Below, piece after piece: positions 25,864-35,845 of a stretch of DNA of 64,000 bases. Below the pieces are notes generated by a model. It was not told where the DNA came from. It saw only the letters and a list, made by a program, of their open reading frames with translations, and searched no databases. Each line of letters begins with the position of its first letter. The first letter of the stretch is position 1. This DNA comes from Peptoanaerobacter stomatis (lineage in GTDB: Bacteria; Bacillota; Clostridia; Peptostreptococcales; Filifactoraceae), in the NCBI RefSeq assembly GCF_000238095.2, contig NZ_JH815225.1, positions 1,714,691-1,778,690 on the forward strand, given 5' to 3'. The translations under genes and the position numbers were made by a program.

Positions 25864-28800
25864 TTATTCTTCTATATAGTGTTTTGCGTCTTCTAATTTC
25901 AAGCTGACTATATCAGATATACCTTTTTCCTGCATGGTTACACCATATATATAATCAGATGCTTCCATTGTTCCTCGTCTGTGAGTTATGGTTACGAATT
26001 GAGTTGTGTCTATGAGGGTGAGCAGGTATGAAATATATCTGTATATATTTGCGTCATCAAGCGGTGCATCTATCTCATCAAGTATGCAAAAAGGTACGGG
26101 TTTTCTTGCTATTATTGCAAATAGTAATGCTATTGCAGACAGTGCTTTTTCTCCTCCTGAAAGCATTGATATACCTCTCAATTTTTTTCCAGGAGGCTGT
26201 ACGGATATATCTATGTTTGTATTTAATATGTCATCTTCATTTTCCAATATGAGCCTACCGCTTCCGCCACCGAATAAAATTTTGAATATATCGTCAAAGT
26301 TTTTGTTTATGATTTCAAAATTGGTTTTAAAATCTTCAATCATGCTCTTTTCCAAACTCTTTATTACGGAGTTTATCTTTGATATGGATTGCTCCAAATC
26401 TTCTTTTTGAGATTTGTAAAAAATATATCTTTCGTTGACTTTGGCAAATTCTTCTATTGAGTCTATGTTTACATTGCCTAAGGCTGAAATTTGTTCTTTT
26501 AAAGTTTTGATAGTGTTTTGGCTTATGATTATGGTTTTATCTTCATAGGCTTTTGCATCTTGCAGGCTCATAGAATATGATTGTTCTAAACTCTCTGATA
26601 GCAGTTGTATCTTGTAATTTACTTTGCTTTCTTCACTTTCAATTTTGATTATCTGTGCATTTATATTGTTTTGTGAAGACAGTAGTTGTTCCTTTTTTTC
26701 TCTGAGCTTTTTCAGATTTTCAGATTTCTCTTTTTCTCCTGATGAAATTTTGCCAAGTTTCTCGATATTTTCAGATATTTTATTTTGTATATCGACATTT
26801 GCATTTTCAATAGAGTTTATGAGTTCCTTGTATTTCTCTATTTGAGAGAGATTGGATGTGATTTTGTTTTTGGATTGTTCTGTCTTTTTGCTATGTGATT
26901 TGATGGTTTCGCTTAATTCGTCTATTTGGAGCTTTGTATTTGATAAAGATTGCTCTATGAGGCTTTTTTTAAGCTCAAGTTCGTTTATACTGTTTTGCAA
27001 TTTATCAAGTTTTTCATTTTCTTGTCTTAATTTTTCATTTTGAAATGTCAATTTTAAATTCATTTCATTTTGTGTCTGATTTAGATTTTCTAATGTCTGT
27101 ATATCATTTTCGTAAGATTCGGTAGCTTTTTTATTTGTATATTCTACTGTTTTTCTTTCTTCGTTCAGATTTTCGAGCATTTGCTGTTGGTGTTCAAGCT
27201 TGGTTTTTAGAGTTGCAGTCTCGTTTTGTAAAGATATGTATACATCTTTATTTGACGATAGAGAGTATTTATTTTTTTCGTTTTCTTGATTTAATACATC
27301 TACAGAGTTTTTGTTGTTTTCAAATTCTGTTTTCAAATTTTGAACAGCTTGATTTAATTTTGCTATGTCTTCTTTATTTTGATTTATTGTGTTTCGCCTT
27401 GTGAATATCTCTTTTGAAAAATTGCTTGAACCACCTGTGATTGAACCGCCTATGTTGAATATTTCGCCTGTTTTCGTAGCTATTTTAAATGAGTTTGAAT
27501 ATTTTTTTGAAATTTTCAGCCCTGTGTCCATATCGTCTACTATGATCATTCTTCCGAGTAAATTGGATATGATATTTGCAAATTTGTTGTCATATTCTAC
27601 AACGTCTATTGCTTTTACGCCTTCATCGTTGTAAGAAAATTGTGACGGTTTTATAGTATCTAATGGTAAAAATGTCGCTCTGCCTAAATTTTCTCTTTTT
27701 AAATAATCTATTGCGTCTTTGCTTTGGTGAGCTTTGTCTATTATGATGTTTTCAAGACGTCCTGCTAAGAGCTGTTCGATTGCTTTTTCATAGCCTTTTT
27801 TTACAGTAATCACATTGGCAACTACGTTTTGTATGCCTGTTAAGTCTTTGTTTCTAAGCAGAAATTTTACACCTTTTGAAAAGCCTTGCATATCATTTTC
27901 CAAGTTTTCAAGCAGGTTTGTCTTTGCTGTAAGGTCTTTTATATGCAGGTTATTTTCGTTTATTTTATTTAACAACAAATTATTTTCTTTTTGGTATTTT
28001 TGCAGAGTTTCTTCATTTTTTGAAATCTTATCTTCTATACTTTTTAAGGTCTCGTTTATTTCATCAATTTTCTGATTTTTTTCTTGCAGTTTTGAATTAA
28101 GATTTTCGATTATATCATTATGATTTTTGAATTCTTGTTCATATTCTAAAAATTTTTGAGCAAAACTGTCTATATTTGTCTTTTGAAATTCTATTTTTGT
28201 TTCGATTTTGGCTATTTCATTTTCGGTATCTCTTGTTTTTTGCTCATAAGTTCGTATATTTAAAGATATTTCGTTTATTTGTGCATTTATATTATTTTTA
28301 TCTTCAAGGTGAGCTGTGATTGAATTTGCTATATCGCTTTTTTGATGAGTTGTGTTATCAAATTCATTTTTTAAGTGTTCATATTTTTGTTTTATATTTT
28401 CAAGTTCTTCATCAGCGTCATCTATTTGACTTTTTAAAAGTTCGTTGGTGTCCAACATATTTTTTATATTTTCATTTTTTATTGATATTTCGGAGCTGTT
28501 TTTTGCAAGATTTGATTTGTTTTCGGATATTTCTGCGTTCAATTCTTCTTTTTTTCTTGTTATATAGTCAAGTTCGTCTTGTGTTGAAGATAATGTATCG
28601 TTTGTATTTTTTAGCTCCAGTTCATTTTTTGAAAGTTCATCTTTTATTTGAGAGCTTTGAATTTGTATTTTTTCTATGTCTTTTTTCAACTCTTGCTCAT
28701 TTTTCAGTATCTTATTGATTTCTTGTACTTTAAGCTCTTTTGAGTATTGAAGATATTTTTCGGCCTTTTCTTTTTGGAGTTTAAGTGGTTTTATTTGATT

Positions 28801-29397
28801 TTCTATCTCAATAAATATATCATTTATTCTTTCCAAGTTTTCTGTGGCTGAGGCTAAGTTTTTTTCGCCTTCTTCTTTTTTATAGCGATATTTTGTAATG
28901 CCGGATGCTTCTTCAAGCAGTGCTCTTTTTTGATTGCCTGTGGAATTTATTATTTCATCTACTCTGCCTTGTGAAATTATGGAGTAGCCTTCTTTGCCTA
29001 TGCCGGTATCAAGCAGAATTTCTTTGATATCTTTTAGTCGGCATTTTTTTCCGTTTATGAAAAACTGGCTTTCTCCTGAACGATAGGCTTTTCTCTTTAT
29101 GGAGAGCTCTGTGTAATCTATATCCACTTTTTTGTCTTCGTTGTCCAAGATGAGAGTAACTTCACAATATCCGAGTGCATTTCTGGTCTGTGTGCCTGAA
29201 AATATTACATCTTCAAGCTTATCTCCACGAAGTGATTTGATACTTTGTTCTCCGAGTACCCATCTTATGGCATCGAGGATATTGCTTTTACCGCTTCCGT
29301 TAGGTCCTACTATGGATATCATACCTTTTGGGAAGGTTATTGAAGTTTTATCAAGAAAGGATTTAAAACCTTTTATTTCTATACCTTTTAAATACAT
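25864..29397 (-). CDS. smc: Chromosome segregation protein SMC
   Basis: SMC is the ATPase core of the bacterial condensin that folds and separates daughter chromosomes with ScpA and ScpB. The 1177-residue length is normal. Domain order is: ATPase head with Walker A GPNGSGKSN (about 32-40), first coiled coil (about 170-490), hinge (about 510-660, with GYEKAIEQLLAGRLENIIID and the glycine-rich NIGGSITGGSS), second coiled coil (about 670-1010), then signature LSGGEKALSAIALLFAI and Walker B FCILDEIDAPLDDAN near the end. No interruption is seen. ftsY, often next to smc, is not adjacent. Confidence 0.97.
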   Translation of the reverse strand: MYLKGIEIKGFKSFLDKTSITFPKGMISIVGPNGSGKSNILDAIRWVLGEQSIKSLRGDKLEDVIFSGTQTRNALGYCEVTLILDNEDKKVDIDYTELSIKRKAYRSGESQFFINGKKCRLKDIKEILLDTGIGKEGYSIISQGRVDEIINSTGNQKRALLEEASGITKYRYKKEEGEKNLASATENLERINDIFIEIENQIKPLKLQKEKAEKYLQYSKELKVQEINKILKNEQELKKDIEKIQIQSSQIKDELSKNELELKNTNDTLSSTQDELDYITRKKEELNAEISENKSNLAKNSSEISIKNENIKNMLDTNELLKSQIDDADEELENIKQKYEHLKNEFDNTTHQKSDIANSITAHLEDKNNINAQINEISLNIRTYEQKTRDTENEIAKIETKIEFQKTNIDSFAQKFLEYEQEFKNHNDIIENLNSKLQEKNQKIDEINETLKSIEDKISKNEETLQKYQKENNLLLNKINENNLHIKDLTAKTNLLENLENDMQGFSKGVKFLLRNKDLTGIQNVVANVITVKKGYEKAIEQLLAGRLENIIIDKAHQSKDAIDYLKRENLGRATFLPLDTIKPSQFSYNDEGVKAIDVVEYDNKFANIISNLLGRMIIVDDMDTGLKISKKYSNSFKIATKTGEIFNIGGSITGGSSNFSKEIFTRRNTINQNKEDIAKLNQAVQNLKTEFENNKNSVDVLNQENEKNKYSLSSNKDVYISLQNETATLKTKLEHQQQMLENLNEERKTVEYTNKKATESYENDIQTLENLNQTQNEMNLKLTFQNEKLRQENEKLDKLQNSINELELKKSLIEQSLSNTKLQIDELSETIKSHSKKTEQSKNKITSNLSQIEKYKELINSIENANVDIQNKISENIEKLGKISSGEKEKSENLKKLREKKEQLLSSQNNINAQIIKIESEESKVNYKIQLLSESLEQSYSMSLQDAKAYEDKTIIISQNTIKTLKEQISALGNVNIDSIEEFAKVNERYIFYKSQKEDLEQSISKINSVIKSLEKSMIEDFKTNFEIINKNFDDIFKILFGGGSGRLILENEDDILNTNIDISVQPPGKKLRGISMLSGGEKALSAIALLFAIIARKPVPFCILDEIDAPLDDANIYRYISYLLTLIDTTQFVTITHRRGTMEASDYIYGVTMQEKGISDIVSLKLEDAKHYIEE

Positions 29398-29540
29398 GAT
29401 TATTCCTTAAAATTAAATTGTGTATCAGTTTATAATAATCTCAAATTAAATAATTATAAATAATTTTGTAAAAAAATTACTATAAATAAATTCATTGTGT
29501 TTTAAATAAAAAATTATACTGTATTTGATTTAGTATGTCT

Positions 29541-29645
29541 TATACTAATATCTAATAGAACAGTAGATAATTTATACGATAAATATAAATAGTATTTTAT
29601 TAAATTTACACATTGTGTACAGTGCTATTCAGTTTCAGTATTAAT
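29541..29645 (+). repeat. Intergenic repeat family B, copy 3
   Basis: From TATACTAATATCTAATAGA to TCAGTATTAA, containing AGATAATTTATACGATAAAT and TTTTATTAAATTTACACA. It lies in the 418-bp gap between smc and yqeB, which holds no gene. Confidence 0.6.
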
Positions 29646-29700
29646 TTAAATATTGTAGTATTGCTATAATATTTTTTTATTCTGAAATTATGTGTAATCA

Positions 29701-29755
29701 TAAATATAGATTTCTCTATAATATTCAGCATTAATTATAAAGAAATCTATATTTA
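29701..29755 (-). terminator. Hairpin downstream of yqeB
   Basis: TAAATATAGATTTCT (29701-29715) pairs perfectly with AGAAATCTATATTTA (29741-29755). The 15-bp stem is strong but the loop is 25 bases and the U run is poor. Confidence 0.55.
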
Positions 29756-29815
29756 AAATCAAGTTCATATATTATGCTTTTAATTTAAAACATTTTTTAT
29801 AAATAAAATTGTATT

Positions 29816-30613
29816 TTAAAAGCCGTGCATAAACATTGCTTCTAAAACACCGCCTGCTATGGATTTTGCTTTGTCTGAAATAGTAAAACAGTTTTCATAT
29901 TCATCTAAACGTGGGTCTATATCTGCTATTTTCATACCTTTAAAAACTTCGTAACCATCTCTTATAAGTCCTCTTAATAGACCGTCTATACTTGCTTTTA
30001 CATTAAAGTTGTCTACGTTTGCGATTATATCATCGGCTTTTACTATATCGCCTATTTGTTTTATATTTTTTATTACTCCGCTTTCAGGAGAATGTATCAC
30101 TCTTTCACCGCTTTTTCCTGCAATAAGTCCGGGAACTCCTGTGTTTTTCAATGCAAAGCCTTTTTCTATAACTCGTCCGAGATTATGTCCGCGCATAGTT
30201 TCGATTACATAATTTACATCAACTCCGGCCTCAAAACCTGGACCAAGTGCTATTGTCAGCTTTGACATAGACATATTTGTGCCGAGATTTTTTTTTGCAA
30301 TTATTGCGTCAATAAGCACATCCGTCTTAAGTGATTTTAATATATCACATTTTTCATCTATCATTACAGGAATAAGTCCGTTTTTGTGTGCGTTTTTTAT
30401 TTCATCTATACAAGATACTTTTACGGCAGTGGTGTTTTCTATGGTAGTTTTTCCGCTGTATACGGCTTCGCTATATGCAACTGTTCTTCTTATTGCAGAC
30501 GGCTTTGCAGTTTCAAGGCATAATACTTTAAAATGACATTTATATAATCTATTTATAGTGCCTGTAGCTATATCGCCGGCACCACGAATTATTATAAGTT
30601 TATCTTCAAACAT
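29816..30613 (-). CDS. yqeB: Selenium-dependent molybdenum hydroxylase maturation protein YqeB
   Basis: The 265-residue protein matches the YqeB (EF2563) family, which is restricted to genomes with selenium-dependent molybdenum hydroxylases and thought to help place selenium in the molybdenum cofactor. Visible hallmarks are the start IIIRGAGDIATGTINRLYKC, the ETAKPSAIRRTVAYSEAVY motif, DVLIDAIIAKKNLGTN and LTIALGPGFEAGVDVNYVIE. The gene is alone on the minus strand, 24 kb from its presumed client hydroxylase at 2.9-5.5 kb. yqeC and mocA/ygfJ partners are not in the window. Confidence 0.92.
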   Translation of the reverse strand: MFEDKLIIIRGAGDIATGTINRLYKCHFKVLCLETAKPSAIRRTVAYSEAVYSGKTTIENTTAVKVSCIDEIKNAHKNGLIPVMIDEKCDILKSLKTDVLIDAIIAKKNLGTNMSMSKLTIALGPGFEAGVDVNYVIETMRGHNLGRVIEKGFALKNTGVPGLIAGKSGERVIHSPESGVIKNIKQIGDIVKADDIIANVDNFNVKASIDGLLRGLIRDGYEVFKGMKIADIDPRLDEYENCFTISDKAKSIAGGVLEAMFMHGF

Positions 30614-31112
30614 AACAAACTCCTAAATAAAAAATAATATGGCAAATTTATGTTGAACGCTGTTCAAAAATATCTATGTTTAATAATACGTACAAACAAA
30701 ATATTTTATTATATAAATGAAGATGACGAAAGTTTAAAGTTAATTCATCACGAATAAACAAAATGTTCCGTTATCTTTTTTAACAGCATTTATATAAGTT
30801 TTGCTTAAAATATAGGTGATATATGCTAAGTATAAATTGTTATAAAATTATATCATTGTGATAAAAAATCTTCAAGTATTATAAAAATGGATATAAAGAA
30901 TAGTTTATTACGATAATCCTATTATACGAAAAACTTATATATAATTAAACTGAATATAATATTACAATTAAAACAATGATGTTTAAAATAAAACTCCAAA
31001 AATTTAAAATAAAATAAAATAAAATTTCAAAAATATATTGATTTATTTTTTTTATATGATATAATGAGCTTGTATCAGACAGATACATATATACTTTAGG
31101 GAGGCAGTGATT
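30614..31112. other. AT-rich divergent intergenic region before the nan locus
   Basis: About 500 bp with no convincing gene. A reverse-strand frame that overlaps the regulator is F/Y-rich and looks like AT-driven noise. The right end contains the regulator's promoter and a candidate operator. Confidence 0.5.
31038..31087 (+). promoter_or_regulatory. Promoter and palindromic operator of the nan regulator gene
   Basis: TTGATT (31038-31043) and TATAAT (31060-31065) are 16 bp apart. Right over the expected start lies TGTATC-AGACA-GATACA (31071-31087), a 6-5-6 palindrome suited to a dimeric repressor, probably the RpiR protein itself. Confidence 0.6.
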
Positions 31113-31946
31113 ATGAATTATAATATGCTCATTGACTCTTATTATCCTTCCCTTTCTAAAAGTGAGAAAAAAGTTGCAAACCTCATAAAAAAGCAGGGAG
31201 AAAAATTCATATATCAAAGTATACAGGAAGTAGCACAGGATGCTAAGGTAGGAGAGGCTACCGTACTGAGATTTTGCAGAACCATAGGTTTTGACGGTTT
31301 TAGAGATATGAAACTTCATATTGCAAAAGAAAATACTCCCATTCGTGCAAAGAGGAAAGACAACTATGTGGAAGAAATAGTTAGAAATTTTGAAGATAGT
31401 ATACAAGAAACTTATTCTGCAATAGTTCAGGAAAATCTTGAAAAAGTGGCATCTTTAATCAAAAAATCAGACAGAGTATTTTTATTCGGTATAGGTGCGA
31501 GTGCAAATGCTGTTTTTGATATGTGCTCAAGGTTGCTTAGATATGGCAAGACGGTATATACGGTTACAGATTCACACTATCAGATGATGAATTCGGCTAT
31601 ACTCGATGAAAAAGATCTTGTTATTGCATTTTCTATATCAGGCGTAACCGAGGATATAATAGATTCTATAGAGCTTGCCAAGAAAAATAATGCGAGTTTG
31701 GTAGTCATAACCAATCATATTTTATCTCCTTTGGCATCGCTCGGAGATATATGCTTGCTTACAGCGGGCAAGGAGTCTCCAATAGACGGAGGCAGTCTTA
31801 CAGGCAGGGTATCACAGATGTTGGTGACAGATTTGTTATGTACAACATATGCACTTATAGATGAAGATATGTCTGAATTAATGAGAGAAAAGACAGCAAA
31901 CTCCGTGCTTAGAAAAAGCGTTGAGTATAAGAAAAAGAAGAAATGA
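31113..31946 (+). CDS. MurR/RpiR family regulator (probable NanR of sialic acid locus)
   Basis: A 277-residue regulator with an N-terminal RpiR helix-turn-helix (about 1-78, SIQEVAQDAKVGEATVLRFC) and a C-terminal SIS sugar-phosphate domain (about 110-240, DRVFLFGIGASANAVFDM, FSISGVTEDIIDSIELAKKN). RpiR-type regulators control sialic acid genes in several Firmicutes and usually answer to ManNAc-6-P or a related sugar phosphate. I chose the ATG at 31113, 8-9 bases after AGGGAGGC. The GTG at 31107 is too close to that site. It heads the nan cluster in the same direction. Confidence 0.88.
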   Translation: MNYNMLIDSYYPSLSKSEKKVANLIKKQGEKFIYQSIQEVAQDAKVGEATVLRFCRTIGFDGFRDMKLHIAKENTPIRAKRKDNYVEEIVRNFEDSIQETYSAIVQENLEKVASLIKKSDRVFLFGIGASANAVFDMCSRLLRYGKTVYTVTDSHYQMMNSAILDEKDLVIAFSISGVTEDIIDSIELAKKNNASLVVITNHILSPLASLGDICLLTAGKESPIDGGSLTGRVSQMLVTDLLCTTYALIDEDMSELMREKTANSVLRKSVEYKKKKK

Positions 31947-31978
31947 TTGCGTAGTTTAGGCAAACGATATTTTTAAAT

Positions 31979-31991
31979 GAAAAACATTTTC
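31979..31991 (+). promoter_or_regulatory. Candidate operator upstream of the transporter genes
   Basis: GAAAA-ACA-TTTTC is a 5-3-5 palindrome 133 bp before the binding-protein gene. It is low-complexity and may be chance. It differs from the palindrome before the regulator gene. Confidence 0.25.
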
Positions 31992-32123
31992 AATGCAAGA
32001 ATGCGAATATGATTAATTAGATATTGGGTTTAATATTTGTTAATCAATAATTAATCGGTTTTCAAAAACTTTAATGTTTTGAATAAATTTTTAATTAACT
32101 TTAAAATTATTTAGGAGGGCAAA

Positions 32124-33776
32124 ATGAAGAAAAAATCATTAATAGCATCACTTGTTTCATGTATGCTTTTATTGACTGCTTGTGGTGGCGGCACAGAAAA
32201 ACCTGCTGATACAGACAAGAAAAATGAAACTACATCTGCTCAAAATACAGATGAAAAAGCGTTGTACACAATATTCAGTAAACAAGGTGAAGGTACTAAT
32301 TTTGACACACCTTGGTGGAATCGTGGCGACTTATACAAGGTTATAACATTCAGAAGCTTATTTAAAGCAAACAACACTCTTACAGAGTTCAACCCTGATC
32401 TTATATCTGAATATAAGCCTGCTAATGACGGATTATCTTATGAATTTACATTAAAAGACGGACTTAAATGGTCAGACGGTAAAGATTTAACAGCTGATGA
32501 CGTTAAATTTTCTATCGAAGGAGCTTTAAGAGGAGCAAAAGTAAACGGTATATACTCAGCAACATTCTCTAAAATAGAAGGTGCAAAAGAGTATAAAGAA
32601 AAAACTGCAGAAACAGTTAGCGGACTTACAGTAGACGGCAATAAAATAACTATGAAATTAACTCAACCTGTAGGAAATTTAATTCCAATATTATCACAAT
32701 TTGCTATACTTCCAAAACATGGTTTTGAAGGCGTTGATATGCTACAATACAACACAGCAGATTTCTGGAAAAATCCTATAACAAACGGAATGTATAAAGT
32801 AGAAGAAATAGTAACAGATTCTTATATAACATTGGTACCTAATGAAAATTATGAAGGTACAGCACCTAAAATACAAAAAGTTGTTGTAAACATAGTTCCT
32901 TCAGAAAGTATATTGACAGCAGTTGCAGATGGACAAGCTGATTTCTTCAACTCAAAAGTTCCGGCAGAAATAAGCAAATTAAGCGAAAATGCTGCTTGGG
33001 AAAAATCAGCGGTAGATACATTATTCTACTATTATTTAGTATTCAACTTGACAGGAAATGACACTCGTCCTGCTAACAAAGCATTGCAAGATCCTAAAGT
33101 AAGAGAAGCTATATACTATGCAATAGATAGAGAAAGTTTAGCTAAAAGCATATATCCTGAAATAGGAGAAGTAGCATCATTGGGAGTACCTGCAAGAGAT
33201 ACAGCCAATTATAACGATACAATAAACAAATTTGGATATGATCCTGAAAAAGCAAAATCACTTTTATCAGAAGCAGGATATGACACTAATCAAACATTAG
33301 AATTCCGTTATTATATGGCAGACCAATCATCAGTTAGCTTATATGAAGCTATAGTTGCTAATTTGGAAGCAGTAGGAATAAAAGTAAATCTTCAAAAATT
33401 TGCAGGAGATGCAACTCAAGAATTATTTGACATAAGAAACTACGACATAGCATTAAAAGGATTATCAGCATTCGGTTATGATGAATGGTATGGAGAATAT
33501 TCAGCAACACATGGAAACTTCCCTAAATTGATAGGACACAATGAATCTTATGACAAACCTTATAATGAATTGATACAAGCTACAGATGCAAATGCAAAAG
33601 CAGCAGCATTAAAAGAATTACAATCAATAGAACAAACAGATTTAACAAAAATGCCTGTATTTATGCTTAAAAATATGATATTTGTAAATGGTGAAAAAGT
33701 TGACACTAAAGGGGCTCAATTTGGTAATCCTTGGTTTGCGTATGACTTAGGATTTGAAAACTGGGAAATGAAATAA
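32124..33776 (+). CDS. Family 5 extracellular solute-binding lipoprotein (sialic acid uptake)
   Basis: A 550-residue lipoprotein: signal peptide with lipobox LLTAC (C20), a short T/E/K-rich linker, then the SBP_bac_5 fold (TFRSLFKANNTLTEFNPDL, YEFTLKDGLKWSDGKDLTADDV, ALQDPKVREAIYYAIDRESL). Family 5 proteins bind oligopeptides, but SatA-type members bind N-acetylneuraminate. The location between the RpiR regulator and nanE/A/K supports sialic acid as the ligand. AGGAGGGC precedes the ATG. Its choice of abundant codons suggests high expression, and a hairpin separates it from the permease genes. Confidence 0.88.
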   Translation: MKKKSLIASLVSCMLLLTACGGGTEKPADTDKKNETTSAQNTDEKALYTIFSKQGEGTNFDTPWWNRGDLYKVITFRSLFKANNTLTEFNPDLISEYKPANDGLSYEFTLKDGLKWSDGKDLTADDVKFSIEGALRGAKVNGIYSATFSKIEGAKEYKEKTAETVSGLTVDGNKITMKLTQPVGNLIPILSQFAILPKHGFEGVDMLQYNTADFWKNPITNGMYKVEEIVTDSYITLVPNENYEGTAPKIQKVVVNIVPSESILTAVADGQADFFNSKVPAEISKLSENAAWEKSAVDTLFYYYLVFNLTGNDTRPANKALQDPKVREAIYYAIDRESLAKSIYPEIGEVASLGVPARDTANYNDTINKFGYDPEKAKSLLSEAGYDTNQTLEFRYYMADQSSVSLYEAIVANLEAVGIKVNLQKFAGDATQELFDIRNYDIALKGLSAFGYDEWYGEYSATHGNFPKLIGHNESYDKPYNELIQATDANAKAAALKELQSIEQTDLTKMPVFMLKNMIFVNGEKVDTKGAQFGNPWFAYDLGFENWEMK

Positions 33777-33814
33777 AAAACTTTGACGGATAGGGTATGT
33801 AAAATATATAAGCG

Positions 33815-33844
33815 GAAAATGGTACATATTTATGTACCATTTTC
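33815..33844 (+). terminator. Hairpin between the binding-protein and permease genes
   Basis: GAAAATGGTACA (33815-33826) and TGTACCATTTTC (33833-33844) form a perfect 12-bp stem with a 6-base loop and only a weak U run. Such hairpins often stabilise the binding-protein mRNA and reduce readthrough into the permease genes. Confidence 0.7.
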
Positions 33845-33991
33845 ATTATTAAATATAATTTAAAAATTATTTTTTAATAAATTGAAACTAAACGATATAG
33901 TATTCAAACAATATGAATTATAATATTTTTTATGGTATTTTTTTCTGCTTGAGTAAAAGATTATTACTAAATATGGAAAGGAGTAAAAACG

Positions 33992-34948
33992 GTGTTTAAG
34001 TTTATTTTGAAAAAATTATTATTTATGATACCTATGCTTTTAGTGATATCCTTTCTGATTTTTTTCGCTTTAAAATCAATGCCGATTGATCCTATAAACT
34101 ATTTGTTGCCTCCGGAAGCATCTCAAGATGCAACATTAAAAGAGCAGTTAAGAGAGGCATACGGCCTTAATAAACCGTTTTTGGTACAATATGGTAACTG
34201 GATTGGCAATATTTTAAAAGGAGATTTCGGATATAGTATATTGAACGGGCAACCGATAAAAGAAATATTGAAACAAAAACTTCCGGCAACTTTACAATTG
34301 GCAACAACTGCACTTGTAATATCATCAGTGCTTGGAATATTACTTGGAATATTATCAGCTGTAAATCAAAACAGCATTATAGATTATATAGGTAGAGTTA
34401 TAGGTGTACTTGGTCAGTCAATACCGCAATTTTTATTCGGTATTATACTTATAACTGTATTTGCTTTACAATTGAAAATTTTACCTGCGGGAGGAAGAAA
34501 TCTCTATGGTAAGAATGATTTATTAAGTCAGTTTAAAGCCATAATTTTACCTGCCTGTGCTCTTTCAATAGGTATGATTGCTACAGTATTAAGATATACT
34601 CGTAATTCAATGCTTGATGTAATAAACAAAGAGTATATAAAAACAGCAAGAAGTAAAGGTGTGTCAGAGGCAGTAGTGTATTTTAAACACGCATTCAGAA
34701 ACTCTATGGGACCTATACTTGTAACAATAATGTTTCGTATACCGGGTCTTGTAGGCGGTTCTGTTGTTATAGAAACTGTATTCAACTGGCCGGGGATAGG
34801 ATCTACACTAATGGGCTCAGTAACTTCCGGAGATTATCCGGTTATTATGGTCACTACATTATTACTTGCGGTAGTAATGCTTACAATAAGCTTTTTGGTA
34901 GACGTATTAAGTGCATTACTTGATCCGAGAATAAGATTGGATGCGTAG
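33992..34948 (+). CDS. ABC transporter permease, DppB/SatB type
   Basis: The 318-residue inner-membrane protein has the DppB layout: an N-terminal helix (LLFMIPMLLVISFLIFF), a long external loop with QLREAYGLNKPFLVQYGNWI, then five more helices and the EAA loop EYIKTARSKGVSEAVVYFKHAFRNSM. It starts at GTG after AAAGGAGT. It pairs with the DppC-type permease nine bases downstream to form the channel of the presumed sialic acid importer. Confidence 0.92.
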   Translation: MFKFILKKLLFMIPMLLVISFLIFFALKSMPIDPINYLLPPEASQDATLKEQLREAYGLNKPFLVQYGNWIGNILKGDFGYSILNGQPIKEILKQKLPATLQLATTALVISSVLGILLGILSAVNQNSIIDYIGRVIGVLGQSIPQFLFGIILITVFALQLKILPAGGRNLYGKNDLLSQFKAIILPACALSIGMIATVLRYTRNSMLDVINKEYIKTARSKGVSEAVVYFKHAFRNSMGPILVTIMFRIPGLVGGSVVIETVFNWPGIGSTLMGSVTSGDYPVIMVTTLLLAVVMLTISFLVDVLSALLDPRIRLDA

Positions 34949-34957
34949 GAGGTAGAA

Positions 34958-35833
34958 ATGACAAATTTAGCAATGGAAAAAAATAAAAATCGTTCTGCCT
35001 TGGCAAAACGCTCTTTGCAAAAGATGATAAATAATAAACTCGGTATGATTGGAGCTATAATTGTTGTAATTATGAGTTTGATGTCTATAATGGCACCGCT
35101 TTTAACATCATTTGATCCGGGTGCAACAGATATGTCTATGATAAATCAGGCTCCGGGAGGAGGACATATATTCGGAACTGACAGCATAGGCAGAGATTTG
35201 TTTGCAAGACTTTTATACGGTGGAAGAATATCTATATTTATAGGTCTTGTCAGTGCACTTTCCACGTCATTTATAGGTACTGTACTTGGACTTACAGCAG
35301 GATATTTTAGAGGTAAGATAGACGCTGTGCTTGTAAGAATGTCTGAGATAATTCAGACAGTTCCTATGATAATATTGGTAATGGTGCTTGTGACTATAAT
35401 AGGTCCCGGAGTAAAAAATATGATACTTGTATTCAGCTTTACAGGTTGGATGACAGTTTTTCGTATAGTAAGAAATGAAGTTCTAAGAATAAGAGAAGAA
35501 ACTTATATAGAAGTGAATAAGGCTTTCGGTATTTCAGATTCTTCTATTATGTTCGGACAGATACTACCTAACACTTTAAGTCCAATAATAGTTGCAACTA
35601 CAATAAACGTAGCGTTTTTTATATTGCAGGAAACAGAGCTTTCATTTTTGGGACTCGGAGTGCCTACTAATATATCAACTTGGGGAACTATAATAAATGC
35701 TGCAAAAAATCTTACCGTTATAGAACATCAATGGTGGTTATGGATAATACCGGGTTCTGTAATATCACTGTTTATTATGAGTGTAAACTTTTTTGGAGAT
35801 GCACTGAGAGATGTACTTGACCCTAAGAATTAA
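34958..35833 (+). CDS. ABC transporter permease, DppC/SatC type
   Basis: The 291-residue permease begins with the cytoplasmic N-terminal extension usual for DppC, then a helix (MIGAIIVVIMSLMSIMAPLL), the HIFGTDSIGRDLFARLLYGGR motif and further helices, with the EAA loop EEEYIEVNKAFGISD-type near residues 185-200. It is linked to the previous gene and followed 12 bases later by the first ATPase gene. AGGAGGTAG provides the ribosome binding site. Confidence 0.92.
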   Translation: MTNLAMEKNKNRSALAKRSLQKMINNKLGMIGAIIVVIMSLMSIMAPLLTSFDPGATDMSMINQAPGGGHIFGTDSIGRDLFARLLYGGRISIFIGLVSALSTSFIGTVLGLTAGYFRGKIDAVLVRMSEIIQTVPMIILVMVLVTIIGPGVKNMILVFSFTGWMTVFRIVRNEVLRIREETYIEVNKAFGISDSSIMFGQILPNTLSPIIVATTINVAFFILQETELSFLGLGVPTNISTWGTIINAAKNLTVIEHQWWLWIIPGSVISLFIMSVNFFGDALRDVLDPKN

Positions 35834-35845
35834 TGGAGGAAACTT

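Noticed and set aside
30945..31406. 153-residue minus-strand frame opposite the RpiR gene
   Set aside because: It is F/Y/I-rich, overlaps the well-supported regulator gene and its promoter, and lacks a ribosome binding site. AT-driven shadow.
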